Shown piece by piece: positions 10,301 to 16,633 of a DNA stretch of 64,000 nt. How positions within the stretch are numbered: position 1 is the stretch's first letter; each line of letters starts with the position of its first letter. The DNA is taken from the NCBI RefSeq assembly GCF_016616095.2, contig NZ_CP067089.2:62001-126000 (forward strand), written 5' to 3'. Source of the DNA: Breznakiella homolactica (lineage in GTDB: Bacteria; Spirochaetota; Spirochaetia; Treponematales; Breznakiellaceae). The notes beneath the pieces are model-generated. The model ran no database searches and had not been told where the DNA came from. It worked only from the letters and a program-made list of their open reading frames with translations. The position numbers and the translations under genes were made by a program.

Positions 10301-10987
10301 CACCGATTCGGCGAAATACTTGTTGCACAGCAGCATTTCGTAGGTGTTAAAATCGACTAAGTAAATTCCGACGCCCGATATATCAATGAAGTTGTTCATC
10401 GTCTCAATGGTTGACTTGAGATGAGTTGAGAGCATATTGAGGCTTCGGTTTTTATGTTCAAGATCCTTGGATTTGTTCCGGGCCCGGATAAGGACATTGG
10501 AGATGATATTCAGGGAATTATAAATTGTCTGTATTTCCGATTCCGTTACCGTCGGGGCTGTTTTTATTTCTTCCCATATGTCGGTATACGCTGTACCCAG
10601 TACGTCTTTGTGCTCCAGGATCGCGTCGGTATTGGTGGTTTCCGTTTTTACCTGGCTGATATACCAGCATCCCGTGTAAACATTCTTGTTGATAATAGGG
10701 ATGCAGATATCCGCAAGATCCGTAACGGCGTGTTTTTTTATGCAGGAGCCAAGGGATGTACGGACAACCTGCATGGTGTTCTGCTTAAAATCTATATACA
10801 GTTTCTGAAAATCCTGGTTTTCAAGAACATCATGCATCCTGGAAGGTACGGCGCCTTTGGTAACTTCGTGGTCGTCTGCGTCCAAAACAAAAACAGGAGC
10901 TTTAATAAGGGCAGAAAAAATATCCTGTACAGTCTGCAGGAGTGTCAGGTCAATAACATCGTTAAAATCAACCAAGGCTTTACTCAT
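7298..10987 (-). CDS. PocR-PAS-GGDEF-EAL-GAF-PAS-GGDEF signalling protein, probable c-di-GMP phosphodiesterase
   Basis: About 1229 aa, soluble. Domains in order: a PocR-like sensory domain (first about 165 aa), a PAS domain with CPFCP, a degenerate GGDEF (signature position reads ESDGF), an EAL domain, a GAF-like domain, a second PAS with CASCH, and a C-terminal GGDEF-like domain whose signature is GERDF. The EAL keeps ESLCR, the DVN of LDVNLSP, LEITES, LDDFGTGY, IKLDQ, AEGIEN and FFQGF, so hydrolysis of cyclic di-GMP is plausible, while both cyclase signatures are broken. The start chosen is the ATG at 10987 with AGAGGGGA upstream; a TTG 30 nt earlier would add ten residues. It converges on the flagellar operon. 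Confidence 0.85.
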   Translation of the reverse strand: MSKALVDFNDVIDLTLLQTVQDIFSALIKAPVFVLDADDHEVTKGAVPSRMHDVLENQDFQKLYIDFKQNTMQVVRTSLGSCIKKHAVTDLADICIPIINKNVYTGCWYISQVKTETTNTDAILEHKDVLGTAYTDIWEEIKTAPTVTESEIQTIYNSLNIISNVLIRARNKSKDLEHKNRSLNMLSTHLKSTIETMNNFIDISGVGIYLVDFNTYEMLLCNKYFAESVDSTVDDLKGATCYKLLGFNEPCPFCPKEKLLMDTSEMTKNLDWELKLSNSDKWLQVNSRVLHWVDGRLCHIVSFYDITERKQLQDKLSYTAYYDQRMKIPNGFFLARDIKNYISKNSFLICFDLNELRKINEAYNREAGDILLDEIKNWIFRLPYYGINLYRIESDGFAVFLQDYSEPEIIKIARIIWERFNNPWEIWMGSTTHTVFIGITMGIIPCRQEFKDFDELLTTVERVIDMARKKDGILIYNDEANAAFNEHLRLELSLKNSVLDNMQGFSVYYQPIADPVTGTWTSMESLCRWVSPEFGPVSPAVFIPEAEKLGLVGMIDQWVLEEAIKNTKNWGLDTLDRFILDVNLSPIQLNDYDLCDKVVALLRKYNYPPEKLSLEITESAEVNFNERTIAILDSFRQAGISLSLDDFGTGYASFSKLNTLPVNTIKLDQSFVKNVENDEYLRHVIRVMVDFAHGAGFKVIAEGIENTNQMQILLENEVDFFQGFLFSKPLPAVELQALLGNFSNSVNVFPVKTYDPINLDNLNKPGGGYALPSNFYKLINHAMSVLNSAEDVPDAISQVLGLIGEKLRISHAMVFRFNQEGEENDVYEWYAEGIPLKTESVLDEKLNFIFMELLISNGIILASDMSLLDPEIQESLKFFDVNALIALPFWENNRISGFFLISERIRKYREWKPEEVQLLYHIAVLIAGTIKRSSLRKEIVRTNEILEIILNQLDTLVYVSDIEDHRILFMNDMMKEYYHAENPANEPCHSVFHGRKEKCASCHEDELVDGGSDKVVVNESFDENTGRYFRVYDSIIPWQGKKAHLRYSMDITQMRQYQDKLNLFASMDMFASALNKSTLSEMINSLCYKAEKSNIIVSICYVELDKLDQIRKDRGNPIGDDYLSGTVSTLMNTFRSYDIIGRYGERDFVIALPSCTNIQSEYKIQQALNNLKAKGKKEEWPFDPAFSYGIAMNTELPYSDQDGSYSEKIIELALNKIREKKNNRKNVLS

Positions 10988-11042
10988 TTTAAGTCCCCTC
11001 TGCTCAATTATGCACAACTCTGATCTTCAGCCTTACTATAAG

Positions 11043-11073
11043 GGACGGGGTAAATCCTCCGTCCTGTTTTTTT
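11043..11073 (+). terminator. Terminator-like hairpin with T-run
   Basis: GGACGG (11043-11048) pairs with CCGTCC (11059-11064), followed by TG and seven T on the plus strand. No plus-strand gene lies immediately upstream, so it would stop antisense or read-through transcription; on the minus strand the same hairpin lies in the leader of the EAL gene. Confidence 0.45.
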
Positions 11074-11112
11074 GTATCTCGGTTTTTTTTAAAGTCCCGT
11101 TTTGTTCCGCCG

Positions 11113-11148
11113 CCGGATGTTTATTGAAAGCTTTCAATAAGCATCCGG
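11113..11148. promoter_or_regulatory. 36-nt near-perfect palindrome
   Basis: The core TTATTGAAAGCTTTCAATAA (11121-11140) is a perfect 20-bp palindrome. It is flanked by CCGGATG and GCATCCGG, which extend the symmetry to 36 nt with one mismatched pair. Neither strand has a following T-run. The 10-base arms are the same as those of the flgB leader hairpin at 110-143. It could be an operator or an RNA hairpin in the EAL-gene leader. Confidence 0.65.
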
Positions 11149-11415
11149 GGTAACTGATTCCGGGTGATTACTCCTATGCTGGTTTTCTTTTCTGTTTACG
11201 ATCAGTCATTTTGCCGTAAACAGCCGCAGTTTCATTTTATCAATGTTTTTATATATTCAATTTTTTAATTAGATCCTATTGTCTTATATATTTAGTAATA
11301 TTTCAAATGTTTTTTTTCTTTTTTTATCTTGTAGACCTCCCTGATCTACTATAAGATATGTCTATAGCCGAAAAAACTCTCTTTAGTTGTCAAAGAGTGA
11401 AAAAGGGAACCGAAA

Positions 11416-12159
11416 ATGGTCATTGATTTTTTCAGGTCAGCCTTGCTGGAAATTGATGTACAGAATGATTTTTGCCCTGCCTATACAAATGCCGGAGGAG
11501 TCCGTTTCCCCGAAGGAACCCTTGCCGTAAAAGACGGCGGGGCAGTGGTAGCGCCGCTTAATAGGTTTGCGGAAAAGCTGAATTACGCCGGCGGAAAAGT
11601 CGTCGCCACCCAGGATTGGCATCCGCTGGGCCATGTTTCCTTTGCTTCTTCCCATCCCGGAATGAAAATTCATGATGTAATTACCGTTCCCATAGATATA
11701 TCCGGAGATTCCGGGAAAAAAACGGAAGCGTCCCTTACGGGGATTCCGCTGCCGTCTGCGGTGGAGCAGGTGCTGTGGCCCGATCACTGCGTTCAGGGGA
11801 GCGCCGGCGCGCAGCTCCACGGCGGGCTGAATTTAAATTTTGTTAACTGTATAATCCGTAAAGGATCTTCCAAAGAGATCGATTCCTATTCCGCTTTTTT
11901 CGAGAATGACCGCCGGACCTCCACAGGGCTGGAAGGGTACCTGCGGGATCTCGATATCGGAACGGTTTTTCTCGGCGGACTGGCAACGGATTACTGTGTT
12001 TTTTACAGCGCCATGGACGCGGTGCGGCTCGGTTTCGTGACGGTGGTCCTCACGGACGCTGTCCGGGGTGTGGGTAGTCCCGAGGGTTCCGTGGAAAAGG
12101 CCTTTGACGTTATGCGGTCCGCGGGGATCAGTTTTATGGATTCCAAGGAGATACGGTGA
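11416..12159 (+). CDS. pncA: Nicotinamidase (isochorismatase family)
   Basis: Deamidates nicotinamide to nicotinate in NAD salvage. The 247 aa contain the catalytic triad Asp14 (EIDVQNDF), Lys149 (IIRKG) and Cys194 (GLATDYCV). Metal ligands Asp67, His69 and His73 are in TQDWHPLGHVSF, and the WPDHCVQGS motif is also present. The start at ATG 11416 follows AAAGGGAA. The stop overlaps the GTG start of pncB by 4 nt, so the two steps that turn nicotinamide into nicotinate mononucleotide are translationally coupled. Confidence 0.93.
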   Translation: MVIDFFRSALLEIDVQNDFCPAYTNAGGVRFPEGTLAVKDGGAVVAPLNRFAEKLNYAGGKVVATQDWHPLGHVSFASSHPGMKIHDVITVPIDISGDSGKKTEASLTGIPLPSAVEQVLWPDHCVQGSAGAQLHGGLNLNFVNCIIRKGSSKEIDSYSAFFENDRRTSTGLEGYLRDLDIGTVFLGGLATDYCVFYSAMDAVRLGFVTVVLTDAVRGVGSPEGSVEKAFDVMRSAGISFMDSKEIR

Positions 12160-13601
12160 AACAGTCCGCTTTATTGAGCGATTTTTACGCGCTTACAATG
12201 GCCCAGGGATACTGGCTTAGGGATTACAGGCAGGAAGCGGTCTTCGAAATGTTTTTCCGCCGCCAGCCTTTCGGCGGCGGCTTTTCGGTTTTTGCCGGCC
12301 TGGAAACGCTGCTGGAAAAAATACGCGCCACCGGGTTTTACCCGGAAGACATAGCGTACCTGGATAATCTCGGAATCTTTGATAAACGGTTCCTGGACTA
12401 TTTAAGCGCTTTCAAATTCACCGGTAAGATCTGGTCCATGGATGAAGGTACGGTTATCTTTCCCCAGGAACCGATTATCCGGGTACAGGGAACGCTTATC
12501 GAATGCCAGATTATCGAGAGCCTGCTCCTCAACACGGTTAACTTCCAGAGTCTGATCGCGACAAAAGCGGCCAGGGTCTGGCTTGCTTCGGGCAAAGGCC
12601 GGGTTATGGAGTTCGGTCTCCGCCGGGCGCAGGGACCGGACGGCGCGCTTTCTGCATCCCGGGCCGCTTTTATCGGCGGGGCGGAAAGCACCTCCAATGT
12701 TCTCGCGGGCAAAACATTCGGCATACCGGTAATGGGGACCATGGCGCATTCCTGGGTAATGTCCTATCCCGGGGAAGAAGAGGCGTTCCAGGCGTACGCC
12801 GATATTTATCCCAATCATCCTGTCTTCTTAATCGACACCTACGATACCCTGAGAAGCGGTATCCAGAATGCCGCCGCGGTGGGGCGGCGTCTTGCCGCTC
12901 AGGGCCGCACCTTTGGGGTGCGGCTCGATTCCGGGGACATTCACTATTTGTCTATGGAAGTACGGAAATTTCTGGATGCCCAGGGGCTTACGGACGCGAC
13001 GATTACCGTTTCCAATGACCTGGATGAATCCATAATTCAGACTCTGACAAACGCCGGAGCCCCGATAAATACCTGGGGGGTGGGAACACAGCTGGTTACC
13101 GGCGGTTCCGATGCCGCCTTTACCGGGGTTTACAAGCTGGCGGCGAAACAGGATGCCGGCGGATCCTTCCAGCCGGTGATGAAGTTTTCCGACCATCCCG
13201 AAAAAACTACGAACCCCGGGATCAAGCAGGTATGGCGCCTGGTGGACGCAAACGGTAACGCCGTGGCGGACATATTGTCCCTGGATGATCCCGCGGACCC
13301 CGGTGACGCGGTTGTTCCCGGAAACCGGTACGCATTCTGGCATCCCTCCGCGGATTACCGCCATTTTTACCACGATGTCACGGCGGCGGAGCCCATGCTT
13401 AAACTCCGCATGGACCGCGGGGAACTGTTGTGCTCCGAAACTCCTCTGGCGGAGATACAGAAAAAAGTAAAAGCGGGACTGGAAATCTTTGACAGCAGCT
13501 ACAAGCGTATGCTCAATCCCCATATCTATAAAGTTTCCGTCACGGCTAGGCTGAGAGACCTTAAGCTGGACCTGATAAAGAACCACCTCGGGGATCTGTA
13601 G
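12156..13601 (+). CDS. pncB: Nicotinate phosphoribosyltransferase
   Basis: Makes nicotinate mononucleotide from nicotinate and PRPP, 481 aa. Family motifs include LLSDFYALTMAQGYW at the N-terminus, EFGLRRAQGPDGALSASRAA, the segment GTMAHSWVMSYPGEEEAF with the conserved His, and GVRLDSGDI. The start is GTG at 12156 inside the pncA stop (GTGA overlap) with AAGGAG at 12145-12150. thpR follows 13 nt after the stop. Confidence 0.94.
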   Translation: MKQSALLSDFYALTMAQGYWLRDYRQEAVFEMFFRRQPFGGGFSVFAGLETLLEKIRATGFYPEDIAYLDNLGIFDKRFLDYLSAFKFTGKIWSMDEGTVIFPQEPIIRVQGTLIECQIIESLLLNTVNFQSLIATKAARVWLASGKGRVMEFGLRRAQGPDGALSASRAAFIGGAESTSNVLAGKTFGIPVMGTMAHSWVMSYPGEEEAFQAYADIYPNHPVFLIDTYDTLRSGIQNAAAVGRRLAAQGRTFGVRLDSGDIHYLSMEVRKFLDAQGLTDATITVSNDLDESIIQTLTNAGAPINTWGVGTQLVTGGSDAAFTGVYKLAAKQDAGGSFQPVMKFSDHPEKTTNPGIKQVWRLVDANGNAVADILSLDDPADPGDAVVPGNRYAFWHPSADYRHFYHDVTAAEPMLKLRMDRGELLCSETPLAEIQKKVKAGLEIFDSSYKRMLNPHIYKVSVTARLRDLKLDLIKNHLGDL

Positions 13602-13614
13602 AAAGCAGGCCCGC

Positions 13615-14202
13615 ATGCGTGTTTTTGCGGCACTGCCCATTCCCGATGACACCCGCCGCGGTCTTACGGATTTTCTCTCAAGTCTCAGACGGAACCATCC
13701 GGATTTCCGGTGGGTTTCTCCGGAAAACCTGCATATTACCCTCGCTTTTTTAGGTGAACTGGATACGTTCGGGCTGTCCCTGGTTGAAGCCGCCGTATCC
13801 GCCCTGGCCGCGGACGCATCGCCGCCGGCAATTCAATTCCTGGGGCTGAAAACCTTTCCCGCAAAACGGGAGCCTTCCGTTCTGGCGGTGGAAATCGGAA
13901 AGGGGGCAGATGAACTGGCGGATTTGGCGGCGGATCTTGAATCGCGTCTCGCCCGGGCGGGAGCCGCCGCGGGATATTCCTTCCGGGCCGCGCCGGAAAG
14001 ACGCTTTACACCCCATGTCACCGTAGCCCGCCGGGGCCGGTCCCGGCTGCTGCTTTCTCCTGATGATACGGATCGTATCTTTTCAGGCGAAGCGCTGCTG
14101 GGGCGTGTCTGCGTGTTCAGCTCCGAACTCCGCCGGCGCGGCGCGGTATACACCGAGCTGACCGGCTGCGTCTTTACGGGAACGGGAGATACTCTTCCCT
14201 GA
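13615..14202 (+). CDS. thpR: RNA 2',3'-cyclic phosphodiesterase (ThpR/LigT family)
   Basis: 195-aa 2H phosphoesterase with both catalytic HxTx motifs: His40 in NLHITLAFLGEL and His134 in RFTPHVTVARR. Family members open 2',3'-cyclic phosphate ends of RNA; the in vivo role is poorly defined. It is probably cotranscribed with pncAB. Its last 29 nt overlap the end of the convergent PP-loop gene. Confidence 0.9.
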   Translation: MRVFAALPIPDDTRRGLTDFLSSLRRNHPDFRWVSPENLHITLAFLGELDTFGLSLVEAAVSALAADASPPAIQFLGLKTFPAKREPSVLAVEIGKGADELADLAADLESRLARAGAAAGYSFRAAPERRFTPHVTVARRGRSRLLLSPDDTDRIFSGEALLGRVCVFSSELRRRGAVYTELTGCVFTGTGDTLP

Positions 14203-14902
14203 TGTTGGTCATTGCCCTGAAAAGATTCCGTTTCCCTTCCTCGGTATTGCCGCAGAGGCAGTGCATGCGCCGCTGAAATTCCTTCCGTTCGCGGTCGGCT
14301 CCGTAGTCACAGGTGCATGTGTGGGCGGTCCATCCCATGGACCCGGCGAAGGAACGGATTGATTCCTCCTGCACCAGCGCAAGGGGGCGGATAATTTCAA
14401 CGGGATATTTCCGGTATTTCATCCGCGGCACCATGGTGGCGGTTTCCCCTTTTTTGACCATGTTCATAAGCAGGGTGGTGAGGATATCATCGAGGTGGTG
14501 TCCCAGGGCTATTTTATTAAACCCCTTTGAAAGGGTGTAACTGATCAGTTCCCCTCTCCGCTGGGTAGCGCACCAATAGCAGTTCATGCTTTTTCCCGGT
14601 TTGAGGCGGCCGATAATCGGTATGCTTACGATTTCCAGGGGGATGTCCAGTGTTTTGTAGAGAGAAACCAGCGCTTCCAGCGCCGGTCCGTGCACACCTC
14701 CGCCGGGAACATCACCGGAGATATGGACTCCCCGCAGTTCGAAATTTCCGGCATTCCATTTGCGCCTCCGGGAAAGCGCCCATGCGAGAACCGCCGAATC
14801 CTTGCCCCCGGAAGCGCCGATCAGGATGCGGTCACTTTCATTGATGAGTGAATAATCGTGAATCGCTTTGGCTATGAGTTTTTCAACGCCGCTTAATGCC
14901 AT
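14174..14902 (-). CDS. TtcA-like PP-loop ATPase (tRNA 2-thiocytidine biosynthesis family)
   Basis: 242 aa with the adenylating PP-loop SGGKDS at 31-36, a CxxC pair at Cys108/Cys111 (NCYWCATQRRGEL), and a C-terminal Cys cluster (196, 198, 215, 217; HTCTCDYGADRERKEF then HCLCGN). TtcA enzymes thiolate C32 of some tRNAs using an iron-sulphur cluster held by such cysteines. The chosen start is the ATG at 14902 (MALSGVEKL); a longer frame to 14989 would run into the structured element. The upstream GGAAGG is rather far (about 13 nt). The exact tRNA target is inferred. Confidence 0.75.
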   Translation of the reverse strand: MALSGVEKLIAKAIHDYSLINESDRILIGASGGKDSAVLAWALSRRRKWNAGNFELRGVHISGDVPGGGVHGPALEALVSLYKTLDIPLEIVSIPIIGRLKPGKSMNCYWCATQRRGELISYTLSKGFNKIALGHHLDDILTTLLMNMVKKGETATMVPRMKYRKYPVEIIRPLALVQEESIRSFAGSMGWTAHTCTCDYGADRERKEFQRRMHCLCGNTEEGKRNLFRAMTNIREEYLPFP

Positions 14903-14940
14903 ATAGTGTGATTGTACCTTCCGGAAGCCGGCCTGTACAA

Positions 14941-15383
14941 GGCGCTGTCCCGGGGTCCCCGCAGTATATCGTATCCGGCACAGAAGCATGGGGATACCCG
15001 GTCCGAGGGTCCCGCCGGGGTGCTATGGCAACCGGGACCAGGCAGTTCCGGCAGCAATTCGTCCGGACCAGGAGTGGGGGTAGCGTAAGACTTGCCACCT
15101 GTGGCGTCAAGTCTTTCAGGAGTTTTGCTCCGAAAAACTCCACACTTACTGCGGCAAGGCTGAAGCCAGGGGGAGCAGCCCTCCTGATCGGGCAGCACCG
15201 AGCCGGTTGAGCCTGGAATCATCCGGGCTGCAATAGTAACAACGGGTGGCGTACAAAAATGGGGAATGGGCGACTTTCGAGGCCGCAGGCCGCTGAGGAG
15301 CCATTCCCCATTTTTGTACGACAGGCCCCGAAGCACTGGTTAAACACGGATGATTCCAGGCTTGTCAGACTCGGTGCTCCCCC
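14941..15383 (+). ncRNA. Candidate structured RNA element, copy A (unknown family)
   Basis: About 440 nt with no gene and dense pairing. The conserved core has a closing helix GGGGGAGCA (15169-15177) with TGCTCCCCC (15375-15383). Inside it are a GCCC/GGGC hairpin (15178-15193) and a second helix ACCGAG (15197-15202) with CTCGGT (15370-15375). The strand CCGAGCCGGTTGAGCC (15198-15213) follows, then a 15-bp stem (15211-15225 with 15347-15361) carrying a 20-bp apical hairpin. Upstream hairpins include GGTCCCG/CGGGACC (15008-15039), AGACTTG/CAAGTCT and GGAGTTTT/AAAACTCC. The segment GGACCAGGAGTGGGGGT starting at 15065 is nearly the same as in copy B (44318). It lies between divergent genes. Confidence 0.6.
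15250..15320. repeat. Long inverted repeat inside copy A
   Basis: CGTACAAAAATGGGGAATGG (15250-15269) pairs perfectly, 20 bp, with 15301-15320. The 31-nt loop is GC-rich and contains GGCCGCAGGCC. Copy B has only a short 8-bp apical stem here, so this may be a nested insertion or an expanded variable arm. Confidence 0.7.
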
Positions 15384-15431
15384 ATTTTCATTGACCACAA
15401 TCCCCGAATTGCGGTATTCTATAGCCACAGC

Positions 15432-16286
15432 ATGAATGATAAAATCCCCGATTTGTACAGCCTTATTGAACAGATGCCCCCTGAATCAGCGGCGTGGGGG
15501 CTGCTGGATGCCTTTGACGCCGTAAGCAACGGCCTCGAAAATCCCGAAGCCCTGGCCGCCATGGACCATGTGCGGGATCCCCGCCTGGAATCCTGGAAAC
15601 ATCTGGTTCGCGCCATACAGGCGATGTACCGGGATGATCCCGCAGGATGCCGGGACACCCTGGATGCTCTTGCGGATGACGCTCCGCCGGGGGTTCTTAA
15701 ACCCCTTTTCCGGTCATGGATGGCAGCCCGGGGCGGCGGCGGCGGAACCTCCCGGGAACTTGCCTCGGCGCCCGTGCCGGTCCGGAACCTATACCGGAAA
15801 CTGCTCATCACGCCCCATCCGGTTACGGTTCTGGCGGAGCAGGCGGAAGAGGCCTTCCGCCATAACATGACCGATTACTTTGAGCGGCTTGTCTGTGAAG
15901 TTTTCCGGAAACTCCGGGAACAGCACCGCTGCGACGGCCCGCTTCTGGCGGTCCGGTACGCCCAATACTGCCTTTCCCTTCTGAATGACCAGGGGTACAG
16001 CGGAACAGATTTTTTCCCGCTGCTGCTCCGGGCTTTGGGGGAAGCCGACGGCCTCTGTGTCTTCGGTTTTGCCCTCATCGGCCGGGACAATGAAGCGGCG
16101 GTCCGGGCGCTCCGGGGCGCGCTGGACGCGGGGGATGGAGAATTCCTTGACAGCGCAATGGCCGCCGTTATTGCCGATGCGGTTTCCGCTCTCGGCGGCC
16201 GGACCGATTCCCCCGGCGGATACCGGGCCGCAGTTATGCCGAGACAGCGGGAAACGGTGTATTCCGGCCAGCTCGAACTTTTTTAA
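15432..16286 (+). CDS. Hypothetical protein
   Basis: 284 aa, no signal peptide or membrane segment, rich in Ala, Leu and Arg, probably helical and cytoplasmic. It has a Gly run at about residues 100-105 and ends in GQLELF. I do not recognise a family. Start ATG 15432; no strong ribosome-binding site is visible. Codon use resembles its neighbours. A 72-aa frame follows 9 nt later, and the TGS/uridine-kinase gene lies beyond. The upstream region is the structured element copy A. Confidence 0.7.
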   Translation: MNDKIPDLYSLIEQMPPESAAWGLLDAFDAVSNGLENPEALAAMDHVRDPRLESWKHLVRAIQAMYRDDPAGCRDTLDALADDAPPGVLKPLFRSWMAARGGGGGTSRELASAPVPVRNLYRKLLITPHPVTVLAEQAEEAFRHNMTDYFERLVCEVFRKLREQHRCDGPLLAVRYAQYCLSLLNDQGYSGTDFFPLLLRALGEADGLCVFGFALIGRDNEAAVRALRGALDAGDGEFLDSAMAAVIADAVSALGGRTDSPGGYRAAVMPRQRETVYSGQLELF

Positions 16287-16295
16287 GGAATCCTC

Positions 16296-16514
16296 ATGGT
16301 TGATAAAGAAACCTTGCTTGAAAATCTGAATAACAATTCCGTGGGGAAGAGTGACAGTTACCGGGAAGCCCTTTCCCGGCTGGCTTCGGCCTTGGCCGTT
16401 CCTGTCTCCCTTTCCGGGCTGGAAGATGAACTTCCGCCGACCCTCCGGTACGTCGGTCCCGGCGCGTGGATGGAAACAATTATTGATTCCCATGATTCCC
16501 GGCCGCAGAAGTAA
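16296..16514 (+). CDS. Small hypothetical protein
   Basis: 72 aa beginning MVDKETLLENLNNNSVGKSD, acidic, without a signal or membrane segment. AAGGAA at 16285-16290 sits 5 nt before the ATG, and the gene follows the 15432 frame by 9 nt, which supports translation in the same message. No family recognised. A 7-bp hairpin (CTATTTT/AAAATAG, 16541-16557) follows. Confidence 0.55.
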   Translation: MVDKETLLENLNNNSVGKSDSYREALSRLASALAVPVSLSGLEDELPPTLRYVGPGAWMETIIDSHDSRPQK

Positions 16515-16633
16515 CCACCGGGCTGACCGTTTTGTTTTGGCTATTTTAGGAAAATAGGATATATTTGTAGAAGGCCGGATTGTATGGCTGCGCCTGCCGT
16601 CCGCCGCGATTCACCGCAGAAAGCGAGGTATTC

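Larger units (their letters stand above)
10988..11415. other. Divergent intergenic region between the EAL gene and pncA
   Basis: 428 nt without a gene. It holds the terminator-like hairpin at 11043-11073, the 36-nt palindrome at 11113-11148, and an AT-rich stretch (11220-11400). Within that stretch, TTGTAG (11329-11334), a 17-nt spacer and TAAGAT (11352-11357) form a weak promoter candidate for pncA. I saw no convincing promoter for the EAL gene. Confidence 0.5.

Noticed and set aside
7298..10987. CxxCH (CASCH) in the signalling protein, resembling a haem c site
   Set aside because: The protein is cytoplasmic and without a signal peptide. A CPFC-type pair at the same place in the other PAS domain indicates a PAS sequence feature, not cytochrome c.
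10988..11416. Possible c-di-GMP riboswitch before the EAL gene
   Set aside because: No conserved GEMM sequence or tetraloop-receptor pattern is visible; only hairpins.
15161..15195. CAGG..GGGAGCAGCC resembling the core of signal recognition particle RNA
   Set aside because: The defining GGAA tetraloop and the opposite core strand are absent, and the segment pairs instead with TGCTCCCCC about 200 nt away.
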